A stretch of DNA of 64,000 nucleotides from CAIKMD01 sp963702925 (GCA_963702925.1 OY969771.1:124001-188000); one strand, 5' to 3'. Counted from the first letter of the stretch, positions 8,701-16,335 are shown. Translations and numbers: made by a program. The notes: generated from the sequence alone by a model not told the origin.

Positions 8701-11563
8701 CCTTTGGCGTCATGGAATCTCCGGCGATCTGCCGATCGTTCTCCTTCAAATCGACGAAGTTGAAGACTTGGAAATCGTCCGCCAACTGTTCCGCGCGCAT
8801 GAATATTGGCGAATGAAGCAGCTGGCCGTCGATCTCGTCATCCTGAACGAACGGCCGCCGTCTTATGCCCAGGACCTGCAGGCTGCGTTGGAAATCGTCG
8901 CACGAACACACCAGTCTCGCGTGCCGCCCTTGGATGAAGATGTGCGCGGCGCGGTGTTCATGTTGCGCGCCGACCTATTGTCGCTTGAGGTTCGGAGCGC
9001 CCTTCAAACCATCGCGCGAGCGGTGCTTCTCAGCCGACGCGGAAGCCTTGCCGAACAGGTCAAACGCCTGGCGGAGCCCAAGCCCGTTGTCGCGCCTCTG
9101 CCGCGGCCCAATTCGGCACGGCGATTACCGGGCCCGGCTTCTACATTACCTGATTTGACGTTCTTCAATGGCCTCGGCGGTTTTACGGCGGACGGGCGCG
9201 AATACGTGACGATTCTTACCGAAGGCCAGTGCACGCCGGCGCCGTGGATCAATGTCATCGCCAATCCCGCGTTCGGCTTCCAGGTTTCGGCAGAAGGCGG
9301 CGGCTATACCTGGTCGGTCAATAGCCGGGAAAACCAACTCACGCCTTGGTCGAACGATCCGGTCAGCGACGAACCCGGTGAAGTCATCTACATTCGTGAC
9401 GAGGATAGCGGAGAGCTATGGGGGCCGACCGCGCTCCCAATCCGTATAGATGGGGTGTCGTACGTCGCTCGACACGGCCAAGGCTATAGCCGGTTCGAGC
9501 TCACCTTCGACGGGATCTCGCTCGAGCTGCTGCAATATGTGCCGCTCGAAGACTCGATCAAGATTTCTCGGCTCAAGATCCAAAATAATTCAGGGCGATC
9601 GCGGCGCCTCTCGGTCACCGTCTATGTGGAGTGGGTCTTGGGAACCTCCCGAGGAATGTCAGCACCGACAGTCGTGACCGAGGTCGATCCCGAGAGCGGT
9701 GCGATGCTCGCGCGCAACCCGTGGCGTCCCGAATATGGTTCCCGGGTCGCCTTTATCGATCTCGGAGGACGGCAACAGGCATGGACCGGCGATCGCACGG
9801 AATTCCTCGGCCGGAACGGCACGCTCGACAATCCCGCCGCGCTTGTCCGCGATGTCCCCCTGTCCAAAAGGACTGGCGCGGGTCTCGATCCTTGCGGCGC
9901 ACTGCAAACTCGCATCGAGCTTCAACCGAAAGCTACGACGGAGATCGTTTTCTGTCTCGGCGAGGCAGAAACCAAGACTGAAGCGCTGTCTCTCGTGGCG
10001 CGCTACCGCGCCGCCGATCTCCATGTGGTATTGGCCGGGGTGGTACGGCACTGGGACGAGGTCCTCGGCACGGTTCAGATCAAGACGCCGGATCAGGCCA
10101 TGGACATCCTGGTCAACCGGTGGCTTCTCTACCAAACACTTGTCTGTCGCGTATGGGCGCGATCCGCGTTCTACCAGGCGAGCGGCGCTTTTGGCTTTCG
10201 CGATCAGCTTCAGGATGGGACGGCGCTCGCTGTGTCCAAGCCGGCAGTGACGCGAGCGCATCTGTTGCGCGCAGCTGCGCGGCAATTTCCCGAAGGTGAC
10301 GTCCAGCATTGGTGGCTACCCCAGTTGGGCCAGGGAGTAAGAACGCGGGTTTCCGATGATCGAATATGGCTGCCTTATGCCGTTGCTCAGTATGTCGAGG
10401 TCACAGGCGATCTTGAGGTATTGGACGAAATAATACCGTTTCTCGACGGACCCAAGCTCCAAGCTGGCGAAAACGACGCGTACTTCCAGCCGATGATTTC
10501 CGACGAGCACGCCACGCTCTTCGAGCACTGCGCTTTGGCGTTGGACCAGAGTCTTTCCGTCGGCAGCCACGGCCTGCCATTGATCGGTACCGGAGACTGG
10601 AACGATGGCATGAACCGTGTCGGCGCAGAAGGAAAAGGCGAGAGCATTTGGCTCGGATGGTTTCTGCACGCCACGCTCTCGGCATGCGCGCGCTTGGCGG
10701 AGGCCCGCAGCGAGACGAGCCGCGCCGCGACGTGGCGGCAGCACGCCGCTACGCTGCAAAGCGCTCTCGAGAGAGAGGGTTGGGATGGAGATTGGTACCG
10801 ACGCGGCTATTTCGACGACGGCACACCGCTTGGCTCAGCTGCGAGCAGCGAGTGCCGTATCGATTCCATTGCCCAGTCATGGGGCGTCATTTCCGGCGCC
10901 GCCGATCCGGAGCGTGGTGCACGCGCCATGGCGGCGGTAGATGAATATCTCGTGCGCCGAAACGATGGGCTCGTCTTGCTTTTCACCCCGCCTTTTGACC
11001 AGACGCCGCTCGAACCCGGATACATCAAAGGCTATCCGCCCGGCATTCGAGAAAACGGCAGCCAATATACCCATGCCGCGATCTGGTCGGTGCTCGCCTT
11101 CGCGATGCTCGGCGATGGTGACAAGGCCGCCGAGCTGTTCGCGATTTTGAACCCCATCAATCACGCCAATACGCGGGCTGGCGTCCAGCGCTACAAGGTC
11201 GAGCCCTATGTCGCTTGCGCCGATGTCTATGCTGCGCCTCCCCATGTCCGACGCGGCGGATGGACGTGGTACACGGGCTCGGCCGGTTGGATGTACCGCG
11301 CGGGCCTCGAATGGATCCTCGGATTTCGCGTGCAGGGAGCGGCGCTACTCATTGACCCCTGTGTGCCGAAGGCGTGGCCGCACTTCGAAATCCTATTCCG
11401 ATATCGTTCTGCACAGTACGAGATTACCGTAGAGAACCCTCACGGCGTCAACCGCGGAGTTAACCGCGCCGAGCTCGACGGAGTCATGATCGCTGAAAGA
11501 CCGTTGCGGATCGCGTTGCGAGACGATGCCGCAATTCACCGAATACACGTTATCCTTGGATGA
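2744..11563 (+). CDS. ndvB: Cyclic beta-1,2-glucan synthase
   Basis: This 2939-residue inner-membrane enzyme makes cyclic beta-1,2-glucan from UDP-glucose for the periplasm (osmoadaptation, host interaction). After a cytoplasmic N-terminus, membrane segments lie at about 405-467, 828-870 and 952-992. The GT84 glycosyltransferase sits among them, with Asp-Ser-Asp at 634-636 and the Gln-His-Arg-Trp motif at 781-784. A glucoamylase-like domain follows (about 1050-1560), then two sugar-binding beta domains and a GH94 phosphorylase domain with the catalytic Gly-Asp-Trp-Asn-Asp at 2617-2621, thought to control ring size. Family members are about 2800 residues, so this one is intact. The start is TTG at 2744 behind GAGGAAAGG. 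It fills nearly one seventh of the window. No export gene (ndvA) is adjacent. Confidence 0.97.
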   Translation: MKAFNLRAVSRPAANSSWVTEAPIRAELFSVERLEQHGESLATAQRVASSRGMGRPLARRLRDNGSVLLDAYRVVSAATHDDDAITPAAEWLIDNFHVVEAQIREIKDDLPPAFYRQLPKLADGPLAGFPRVFGLAWAFVAHTDSRFDAEILCRFVQAYQRVQPLTIGELWAIAITLRIVLVENLRRLAEGIVVRRAARREANALADRLLGDDSREAKSAEAALRRLSQEPLPPAFAVQLVQRLRDQDPKVTPALLWLDDRLAAQGTSADEIVREEQQHQGASNVTVRNIITSMRLISAADWPELFERMSLVDAILRAGSDFAEMDFPTRNLYRRAIEELARGSLHSEIEVARRALQAAKRAGDDRQRDGNAAAVRQRTPGYYLVSQGRRAFEKELKFRVPVKNWLALANATTGIAGYLGVIALLSAIIVAVVLYWGVVSVGAWAFCLLALVALIPASDLMMALVNYGATNRFGATILPSFELRDGVPSDLRTMVVVPTLLTTRVSIEEQIEHLEVHYLASCDGEIYFALLSDWTDSATESAEGDKELLDAALDGIARLNRRYGPAPGGERFLLLHRRRVWNEGQGRWIGWERKRGKLHELNRLLRGAADTTFLTSGANPPAVPSKVRYVITLDSDTRLPRGVAKRLIGKMAHPLNRPVFDPSTRRVIEGHAVLQPRVTPSLPTGREGSLYQRVFSSASGLDPYSFAVSDVYQDLYGEGSYSGKGIYDVDFFEAALEGRIPESALLSHDLLEGTFARAGLVSDIEVVEEFPSRYDISVLRQHRWARGDWQLLPWILGRRKFANGDASVAALPLIGRWKMIDNLRRSLSAPAMVVAMASGWILPFASAPVWSSFVLAVVALPALLPFLTGIVPRRLGISKRTHLRAVGRDLELAVSQIVLQVTFMAHQAWLMGDAILRTLFRLFVSHRMLLEWVTAAQAKVGPHLDLRGFYRQMAGGVAIAMAAAFLIMWAKPDSWPIAAPFVILWMLSPVIARWTSLPPSAALHGPVSATNARSLRLIARRTWHFFETFVTAKDHMLPPDNFQEEPNPIVAHRTSPTNIGLYLLSAVAARDFGWLGTLDTVQRLAATIETMNTLERFRGHFYNWYGTSDLRPLDPKYISTVDSGNLAGHLIALSNACREINSGPAMPANWAAGIEDTLALAREALRARPGNMPAHKPIRIQLDDVFDLMSASLAPVAVTPAGISRQLAELALHADTITNLARILVAEAGNDNSTQLLSWAEAVHTCIRSHQRDLDSLAPWAGLIARDSGLLAAVTADGNDRRAEEMGHFFDTMPTPIDLQDRCEEVLQVVGVCRAAVAVQTSGKEPLLASIDALIEAIQCAARSSRSLAQRAAAVVEFCRTTFTAMAFDFLLEPGRQLLSIGYRVDEGTLDPSCYDLLASEARLASFVAIAKGDVTAQHWFRLGRALTPVDRGSALVSWSGSMFEYLMPSLVMRAPAGSVLEQTARLIVRRQMKYGGELGVPWGISESAYNARDLEFTYQYSNFGIPGLGLKRGLSQNIVIAPYATALAAMVDPDAAAKNFVRLTVAGGRGGYGWYEALDYTQNRLPAGEDVAVVRAYMAHHQGMTIVAIVNALQDGIMRARFHAEPLVQATELLLQERPPRDVTVARSRVDDAKAAVRVRDIVPAMLRRFQSPHDLIPRTHLLSNGNYAVMITSAGSGYSRWRDLAVTRWQEDVTRDSWGSYVFLRDARGGKVWSAGYQPSGAEPDRYEVSFSEDRAEIVRDDETITTTLDVVVSPEDDSEVRRVSISNLGSQTREIEITSYAEIVLAPQATDTAHPAFSKLFVQTEFVAEVGTLLATRRRQSPDQPHIWAAHLAVVEGETIGELEFETDRARFIGRGRGLRTPISTIDGHKLTNTVGTVLDPIFSLRWRIRLPPGAVARVAFWTVVAPSRDKALDLADKHRDAAAYERAVTRAWTQAQVQLRHLGISSDEAHLFQRLANRVLYSDPALRPSSEILKHSDLGPTVLWRHGISGDLPIVLLQIDEVEDLEIVRQLFRAHEYWRMKQLAVDLVILNERPPSYAQDLQAALEIVARTHQSRVPPLDEDVRGAVFMLRADLLSLEVRSALQTIARAVLLSRRGSLAEQVKRLAEPKPVVAPLPRPNSARRLPGPASTLPDLTFFNGLGGFTADGREYVTILTEGQCTPAPWINVIANPAFGFQVSAEGGGYTWSVNSRENQLTPWSNDPVSDEPGEVIYIRDEDSGELWGPTALPIRIDGVSYVARHGQGYSRFELTFDGISLELLQYVPLEDSIKISRLKIQNNSGRSRRLSVTVYVEWVLGTSRGMSAPTVVTEVDPESGAMLARNPWRPEYGSRVAFIDLGGRQQAWTGDRTEFLGRNGTLDNPAALVRDVPLSKRTGAGLDPCGALQTRIELQPKATTEIVFCLGEAETKTEALSLVARYRAADLHVVLAGVVRHWDEVLGTVQIKTPDQAMDILVNRWLLYQTLVCRVWARSAFYQASGAFGFRDQLQDGTALAVSKPAVTRAHLLRAAARQFPEGDVQHWWLPQLGQGVRTRVSDDRIWLPYAVAQYVEVTGDLEVLDEIIPFLDGPKLQAGENDAYFQPMISDEHATLFEHCALALDQSLSVGSHGLPLIGTGDWNDGMNRVGAEGKGESIWLGWFLHATLSACARLAEARSETSRAATWRQHAATLQSALEREGWDGDWYRRGYFDDGTPLGSAASSECRIDSIAQSWGVISGAADPERGARAMAAVDEYLVRRNDGLVLLFTPPFDQTPLEPGYIKGYPPGIRENGSQYTHAAIWSVLAFAMLGDGDKAAELFAILNPINHANTRAGVQRYKVEPYVACADVYAAPPHVRRGGWTWYTGSAGWMYRAGLEWILGFRVQGAALLIDPCVPKAWPHFEILFRYRSAQYEITVENPHGVNRGVNRAELDGVMIAERPLRIALRDDAAIHRIHVILG

Positions 11564-11677
11564 CGAAATCCAATCATTTCTCAAGACTCTGACTGAGTAA
11601 AAAGAGCGCGAAAGCTGCTCGGCCGACGAAATCACTTCCGATCGTGACGCCGCGTGACAGTAGACACGCGTCCGCTG

Positions 11678-11852
11678 GCGCCTTATTGCTCTTGCTCTGG
11701 AGACGGCAGGATCCGGCCGCCAGGCACCGCCTGCGGCTTACTTTTTCGTGGTTGCGCCCCGTCCCCGTCAGCGGCACATTGACGGGCACGCGTCGCTCAG
11801 GCCTTTGATTCGGCTTGGAAATCGGGTCTCGAGGGAATCCTAGTCCCCAGCC
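11678..11852 (+). repeat. Diverged direct repeat, copy A
   Basis: This non-coding stretch matches 30790-30968 in the same orientation. Shared words include TGCGGCTTA, ACATTG, GCACGCG, TTGGAAAT and GGAATCCTAGTCCCC, in the same order and with similar spacing. Identity by eye is roughly two thirds over most of the length and highest in the last 50 bases. The two copies bracket the 12.4-30.8 kb catabolic block. Whether they are remnants of an integration event or a genome-wide intergenic repeat cannot be decided here. Confidence 0.6.
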
Positions 11853-11974
11853 ACCTTCCAAATCTTCCTTTCGGATCAAGAACTCGCGGCGCGGGGCCGA
11901 GCTGTATCACGCCTATGCGTACATGACTGTGCGCATGGCGCGGGAGCAGCGCGCCAACCGAGGTTCGTTCACGC

Positions 11975-12233
11975 ATGTCGCTCCGCCATTTCATCGATCT
12001 CATCGGCAATTTGCGAGTTGGCGATATCACGGATCACCAGGTGGACCTGCTTGCGCGAGAAGCTGCGCGACGTTCCATCAGAATTCGGCAAACGCGTATT
12101 CGCAAACATCGAAGCCGGTGATGCCCTTGCGAAGCTTGCCAAGCTCCGCCACCAGGTGAAGGAAGCGCGCGACCGCGACAAAGCTTGGGTTAATTTCGAG
12201 GGTTACCGCTGGTCAATTGCGGCTACCATGTGA
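11975..12233 (+). pseudogene. Possible small broken gene
   Basis: An ATG at 11975 opens a 48-residue frame with a plausible helical N-terminus (Arg-His-Phe-Ile-Asp-Leu-Ile-Gly). From about 12048 a second frame continues with a Lys/Ala/Glu-rich helical sequence to a TGA at 12231-12233. Joined by one frameshift they would give a protein of about 80 residues. I recognise no family. It lies in gene-poor DNA next to a malic-enzyme fragment, so decay is plausible, but it may not be coding at all. Confidence 0.2.
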
Positions 12234-12366
12234 AAGACGTCGGGAATGACGATGATGGACCGAACGCGGTGCCCGCGCCGATATTGCCGAGTCCCAGGAC
12301 GGCCGTTCCGTTCGAGATTACGGTGACGAGATTGCCCTTCGCCGGATAGTCATAGGCGAGCGCCGG
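12223..12366 (-). pseudogene. Malic enzyme fragment
   Basis: Read on the minus strand from 12366 to a TAG at 12223, this piece encodes Ala-Tyr-Asp-Tyr, then Lys-Gly-Asn-Leu-Val, then Ile-Ser-Asn-Gly-Thr-Ala-Val-Leu-Gly-Leu-Gly-Asn-Ile-Gly. That is the well-conserved N-terminal block of NAD(P)-dependent malic enzymes of the MaeB type. The similarity stops right after Asn-Ile-Gly-Ala. Neither the rest of the roughly 400- to 750-residue enzyme nor a start codon is present. It is a short relic of a deleted or displaced gene, about 45 codons in all. Confidence 0.75.
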
Positions 12367-12418
12367 ACGCAATCCCCTTAAGCGGACTCAGCCTCAGCCG
12401 CCTCGCGTCGGACTAGAG

Positions 12419-12763
12419 TTACGACTGCTTCACCGGAACATGAGTGTAGAGCACGGCACGGGTCCGGTCTTTCATGACATCGGCCAGGTCCTGAGTTAGG
12501 CCGAAATCCATGCAGACCGCCTGGCAGTGTTTGACGCAGGCGGGGCGCTCGGAGCGCGCGAGCCGCGCGGCGCACAAGTCGCAGTGATCGGTGAGGAACG
12601 GCATGAAGTCGATCTTCACGCGCCCGTTCACCACGTATTCGTATTCCTTGACCGTCACGCCATTGGTGCCGGGCGGATAGCTATGCTCCTGCTGGCACGC
12701 CACTTCGCAAGCGTGACAACCGGTGCAATAGTCGTAGTCGATCAGCAACGCGTATCTCGCCAT
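12419..12763 (-). CDS. 4Fe-4S ferredoxin-like subunit of a molybdopterin enzyme
   Basis: A 114-residue iron-sulfur protein of the DmsB/PhsB type, shorter than most. The N-terminus has Cys13-x2-Cys16-x2-Cys19-x3-Cys23, a full 4Fe-4S motif, preceded by Asp-Tyr. A second group (Cys-x2-Cys, ten residues, Cys-x3-Cys) can hold another cluster. It lies 9 bases downstream of the large molybdopterin subunit on the same strand, so the two should form an electron-transferring pair. There is no membrane subunit and no Tat signal, so the complex is probably cytoplasmic. The electron partner is unknown. Confidence 0.9.
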   Translation of the reverse strand: MARYALLIDYDYCTGCHACEVACQQEHSYPPGTNGVTVKEYEYVVNGRVKIDFMPFLTDHCDLCAARLARSERPACVKHCQAVCMDFGLTQDLADVMKDRTRAVLYTHVPVKQS

Positions 12764-12772
12764 GGCGTTTCC

Positions 12773-15004
12773 TCAATCGTTCTGCTCGATTTTCTTTAAA
12801 GTGCACAGAGTCGTCTTGTATTGGCCCCCGCCGAAGCCCGAGGTGCTGCACTGGGGCCCCGGGATGATCTTGTTGATCTGGTAGTCCCAAACACCGAAGA
12901 GGCTGGGCTCCTTGCCGTCCAGCTCCGGCAGCCACCAGCCATGCATGGTGTGCACATGGTGGGGCTTCACCTTGAGCGTGATCTTGGCCTTGCGTTTGAC
13001 GCGGCCCATGTCGTTTTCGAGATACACCCACTCGCCATCGTAGATGCCATATTTCTTGGCGGTCGTTGGATGAATCTCGACCAGCGGATCAGGCATCTTT
13101 TCGCGCAGCCAGGGAATCTGACGATGCTCGGCGTGGAAATAGAGTTGCGAGCGCGCACCCGTGATCATGACCAGCGGGTACTTCTTGAACAACTCGGGAG
13201 TCGACGTGGCGCTTTGCGGAGGCTCGGTGTAATAGGGCAGCGGATCGAGGCCCCAGCTCTTGTAGGTCTCGTTGTAGAGCTCGCACTTGCCACTCGCGGT
13301 ATTGAAGCCGGACTGGCCGTCGCGACGCAGCAAGGCGCGCTCGTGACGGAGATAGGGCATGGAAGAGCCTTCCTCGGGCATCTTCCAGCCACCTTGTTTT
13401 TCCAGGTCGCTGAAGCTCAGTTTCGAAGGCGCGAGGCGTTCGTCGAACAGGTCCTTGAGAGTGTTCCAGCGGCGCATACCCTCGGGATTGAAGCGCTTGG
13501 CCAATTCGAAGTTGATCTCCCAGTCCGACTTGCACTCGCCCACCTGCACCCGCTTGCTAATGACGACCAGCGGCGCCCACCAAGAACGGATGCTGTCCTT
13601 TTCCGGAAAAGTCGCCGACGGCAGGATCACGTCTGCGAGCGCCATCGTCGTCGGGTTGTGGAACAGATCGACCACGACCACGAACTCCAGATTCTTCATC
13701 GCGTCGTAATGGAACCTCGCACGCGCCGCTTGGCCACCGATCACATTGGCGGTCTGGATCCATGCACCCTTGATCGGATAGGGCTTTCCGCTGGCGATCT
13801 GGTCAATCACCATGTCGGGCTGCGACCAGCCGCGGAAGTTCTTCACCATTGGGTACTTGTCCGCACCGATGCGCTTCTCGTTCATGCGGTTGATGAAGTC
13901 GGTTCCGTAGAGCTTCTTTAGCTCCTCGGTCGTGAAGGGGTAAGCCGTCACGTCGTAAGCCGGGCGCGCAATCACCTCGCCGCCGGGATTGTCGATGTTT
14001 CCCGTCACCACGGAGAGCGACGTAATGGCTTGCGCCACCGTGGTTGCATCGGGGCACATATCGACCGGCACGCCCCACTGGATCGCGGCTTGCTTTGCAC
14101 GCGCGTAAAGGCGCGCGGCAGCAGCGATGTCCTCGGCCGGTATCTCAGTTATGGCGGCAACTTTTTCCAGCGGATATTGCTGCACGCGTTCTTTGAGTTG
14201 ATCGAAGCCGCTTGTCCACCGCTCGACGAACGCCTTGTCGTACAGGCCCTCGTTGATGATCACATTCAGCATTCCGAGCGCAAGCGCGCCGTCGGTCCCG
14301 GGCCGCAGCTGGAGGTGGACCGCCGAGCGGCCGCTTAACCAGGTATTCCGGGGCTCGACTGCGATGATCTTCGACCCGCGCTTCATGCAATCGACGATCC
14401 AGTGGCCGTAGAAGCCGTCGGGGCAGCCGGAGGTCGAATCCTGCCCCCAGGTGATGATGACCTCGGGCGGCACCCAGCGCGGGTCCTCGTAGCGCCGCTC
14501 GAGAAACTGCGAGCAGTCGGCCACCATGAAATCGCCGACCACGGTTTTCATCGACACGAGCCGCGGCGTGTAACACGAATGTCCTGACAGGCCGAGCTGG
14601 ACCCAATTGGGGCTGCCGAAACTGTAGGCGAGGAAGGTGATGGGACCGCCGATATCGCGGCCGGTGCCCTGCGCAAAAATTACCAACTCGGCCCCATGCT
14701 TCGCCTTGATCTCGTTGAAGCGCCGCTCGACCAGGTCGTAGGCTTCATCCCAGCTTATCGGTTCGAATTTGCCTTCCCCGCGCTCACCGACGCGTTTGAG
14801 CGGCCGGGTAATGCGGTTCGGGTGATACATATATTGCGTGAGCGCCAGCACCTTTGGGCAGGATCGGCCTTGATTCCAGGGATTGTCCTCATCGCCCTCG
14901 ATCTTGACCAGCTTCCCGTCTTCCACGTAAAGCTTCTGCCCGCAGCCGCCATGGCAGCCAGCGCCTGCAGACCACGAGACAGTTCGATACATAGCGGCCG
15001 TCAT
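12773..15004 (-). CDS. Molybdopterin/tungstopterin enzyme, acetylene-hydratase-like
   Basis: A 743-residue member of the DMSO-reductase (bis-MGD) superfamily. The stretch around residues 270-310 (Val-Ile-Ile-Asn-Glu, Leu-Tyr-Asp-Lys, Leu-Lys-Glu-Arg-Val-Gln) resembles, from memory, Pelobacter acetylene hydratase, as does the C-terminal pterin-binding domain; members may add water, reduce or transfer hydroxyls. Cys144 (Gly-His-Ser-Cys-Tyr-Thr-Pro-Arg) sits where that enzyme has its metal-ligating Cys141. The N-terminal cluster motif has Cys17, Cys21 and Cys49, but Gly14 replaces the usual first Cys, and His18 sits where acetylene hydratase has Asp13. Without a signal peptide it should be cytoplasmic. 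An exact FNR site lies about 200 bases upstream, followed by a structured leader. The true substrate is unknown. Confidence 0.85.
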   Translation of the reverse strand: MTAAMYRTVSWSAGAGCHGGCGQKLYVEDGKLVKIEGDEDNPWNQGRSCPKVLALTQYMYHPNRITRPLKRVGERGEGKFEPISWDEAYDLVERRFNEIKAKHGAELVIFAQGTGRDIGGPITFLAYSFGSPNWVQLGLSGHSCYTPRLVSMKTVVGDFMVADCSQFLERRYEDPRWVPPEVIITWGQDSTSGCPDGFYGHWIVDCMKRGSKIIAVEPRNTWLSGRSAVHLQLRPGTDGALALGMLNVIINEGLYDKAFVERWTSGFDQLKERVQQYPLEKVAAITEIPAEDIAAAARLYARAKQAAIQWGVPVDMCPDATTVAQAITSLSVVTGNIDNPGGEVIARPAYDVTAYPFTTEELKKLYGTDFINRMNEKRIGADKYPMVKNFRGWSQPDMVIDQIASGKPYPIKGAWIQTANVIGGQAARARFHYDAMKNLEFVVVVDLFHNPTTMALADVILPSATFPEKDSIRSWWAPLVVISKRVQVGECKSDWEINFELAKRFNPEGMRRWNTLKDLFDERLAPSKLSFSDLEKQGGWKMPEEGSSMPYLRHERALLRRDGQSGFNTASGKCELYNETYKSWGLDPLPYYTEPPQSATSTPELFKKYPLVMITGARSQLYFHAEHRQIPWLREKMPDPLVEIHPTTAKKYGIYDGEWVYLENDMGRVKRKAKITLKVKPHHVHTMHGWWLPELDGKEPSLFGVWDYQINKIIPGPQCSTSGFGGGQYKTTLCTLKKIEQND

Positions 15005-15021
15005 CGTTTGCTCCCTTCGCG

Positions 15022-15038
15022 CCCGGTTTCCGACCGGG
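15022..15038 (-). promoter_or_regulatory. Hairpin just upstream of the ribosome site
   Basis: CCCGGT (15022-15027) and ACCGGG (15033-15038) form a 6-bp stem with a 5-base loop. On the minus strand this hairpin ends about 5 bases before the AAGGGAG ribosome site (15011-15017) of the molybdopterin enzyme. It could modulate translation start. Confidence 0.4.
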
Positions 15039-15103
15039 TTAGCGGTGTCCGACGCAGCATCGGCGCAACGTTCGACCTAGGACCAAGTCGACGCCGCGAG
15101 ACA

Positions 15104-15172
15104 AGCCTGCCAGTAACGCAAGGACCGGGGTGAAATTCCGTGCACGGAAGCCGCCGTCACGACCCGCAGGCT
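15104..15172 (-). ncRNA. Structured 5' leader of the molybdopterin operon
   Basis: Three nested stems can form. The outer pairs AGCCTGC (15104-15110) with GCAGGCT (15166-15172). The middle pairs GGGGTGA (15127-15133) with TCAC (15157-15160) plus CCC (15163-15165), leaving a GA bulge. The inner is the 14-base palindrome TTCCGTGCACGGAA (15136-15149). The outer and middle stems abut on one side and could stack. With the FNR site centred near 15218 and the usual -41.5 spacing, transcription on the minus strand would start near 15177, right at this structure. A cis-acting leader or riboswitch is possible; no known class matched. Confidence 0.4.
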
Positions 15173-15211
15173 GTCAGTGATACATTTATCGCCACAAAGC
15201 GACGGGCCTCT

Positions 15212-15225
15212 TTGATCTGGATCAA
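15212..15225. promoter_or_regulatory. FNR/FixK site, exact
   Basis: TTGAT-CTGG-ATCAA, a perfect match. It faces the molybdopterin enzyme starting at 15004 on the minus strand and is consistent with a long structured leader. Confidence 0.85.
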
Positions 15226-15345
15226 GTTGACGATGTCCCCTTGCCTCGCGCGAGAGCAAAGATCAATCGATCGGAACCCGGGGCGCCAAAGCACGGCCCC
15301 GTCGCGACCCAATCCGATGCTGCCTACGGCGCTCCTCTCGACCGG

Positions 15346-16335
15346 CTAGGTTGCAAACCGTGGAAACAGCGCCCGCGCGTTACCGCGGGCAAACGCGGCG
15401 CGTTGGGCTTCCGACAGGAAATCGGCAGCGGAAAAATTCTTGACACATAGCGCGGTAGCCTTGTCACTCGCCATGGGCCAATCGCTGCCAAAGATGATCC
15501 GTTCCGGCCCGACGATCGACTGCAAACAGGCAAGCATTTCCGGGCCCGCCGATAATGCGGTGTCATACCAGAAACGACCGAGCTCAGCGCGCATCTTCTC
15601 GTATGGCCATTCGGGAACATGCTCGCTGACCATCTGCGCGACGAACAAGCGCCACGCCATGTATGGCAAAGCGCCACCCGCGTGGGACAGAATGAAACGA
15701 ATCTTCGGGAACCGCGTCAGCGCGCCCGAAAACATCAAATGTGCCGCCATCCGCGTGGTATCGAAGGGGTATTCGAGAATGAAGGCCGGATAAGGCAGAG
15801 TCGTCTTGTTGGCGCCGCCAGGCAGATGTCGTCCGGCGGCGTAGGGATGAACGAAGACGACCGCGGCACGCTGATTCAGCGCGTCGAGCACCGGGTCGAA
15901 TACCGGATCGCCGAGGTAATATTCGCCGTAATTCGAGAAAAAGCAGATGCCGTCGAGTTTCAGCACGTCGAGCGCATAGCCGATCTCCTCGATCGCGTGC
16001 TTTGCCTCATGCATCGGCACCGAAGCGAACGCACCGAAACGTGTCGGCCAGCGTGCGCACAGTTCGGCCGCGTAGTCATTACATCGGCGCGCCAGATTCC
16101 TCGCGTTCTCGGGCGCAAGAAAATGCACGCCAGGAACGACGGAGGTCACGGAAACCTCGATATCGTTGGCGTCCATGACCTCGAGCGCCCGTTCCGGCGA
16201 CCACTCGGGAAAGCCGCCGCGTGCCGGTATCGCCCCGGCGGACGTGACGGCATCCGCATAAAAAGGCGGTACGATGTGACAGTGGCTATCGATCCTGCGT
16301 AAAGATACCAATGGAGCCTCCGCTTCTTTCTGCAT
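15346..16335 (-). CDS. Amidohydrolase-family (ACMSD-like) metal-dependent hydrolase/decarboxylase
   Basis: A 329-residue TIM-barrel enzyme of the amidohydrolase-2 family, whose members decarboxylate aromatic acids (2-amino-3-carboxymuconate semialdehyde, gamma-resorcylate, 5-carboxyvanillate) or hydrolyse C-C and lactone bonds. Visible metal ligands are Asp-Ser-His-Cys-His near residue 16, a His in Phe-Val-His-Pro-Tyr, His in Leu-Ser-His-Ala-Gly-Gly, and Asp in Phe-Gly-Ser-Asp-Trp-Pro. Length is normal. It is followed on the same strand by the molybdopterin enzyme and preceded by a second amidohydrolase, so a shared aromatic-acid pathway is likely. The exact substrate cannot be read from the sequence. 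Confidence 0.88.
   Translation of the reverse strand: MQKEAEAPLVSLRRIDSHCHIVPPFYADAVTSAGAIPARGGFPEWSPERALEVMDANDIEVSVTSVVPGVHFLAPENARNLARRCNDYAAELCARWPTRFGAFASVPMHEAKHAIEEIGYALDVLKLDGICFFSNYGEYYLGDPVFDPVLDALNQRAAVVFVHPYAAGRHLPGGANKTTLPYPAFILEYPFDTTRMAAHLMFSGALTRFPKIRFILSHAGGALPYMAWRLFVAQMVSEHVPEWPYEKMRAELGRFWYDTALSAGPEMLACLQSIVGPERIIFGSDWPMASDKATALCVKNFSAADFLSEAQRAAFARGNARALFPRFAT

Noticed and set aside
12821..13921. Long open frame of 366 codons on the plus strand
   Set aside because: It lies fully antisense to the molybdopterin enzyme, has shadow-frame composition, no ribosome site and no family features.
15104..15190. Cobalamin riboswitch
   Set aside because: GGTGAAATTCCG resembles part of the cobalamin core, but on the plus strand, with no gene downstream there, and the B12 box and the rest of the core do not match.
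15077..15259. Small frame on the minus strand resembling a MerR-type helix-turn-helix (Gly-Ile-Ser-Pro-Arg-Ser-Leu-Arg-Tyr-Trp)
   Set aside because: Only a dozen residues fit, with no rest of a MerR protein and no ribosome site. The same bases form the nested stems of the leader.
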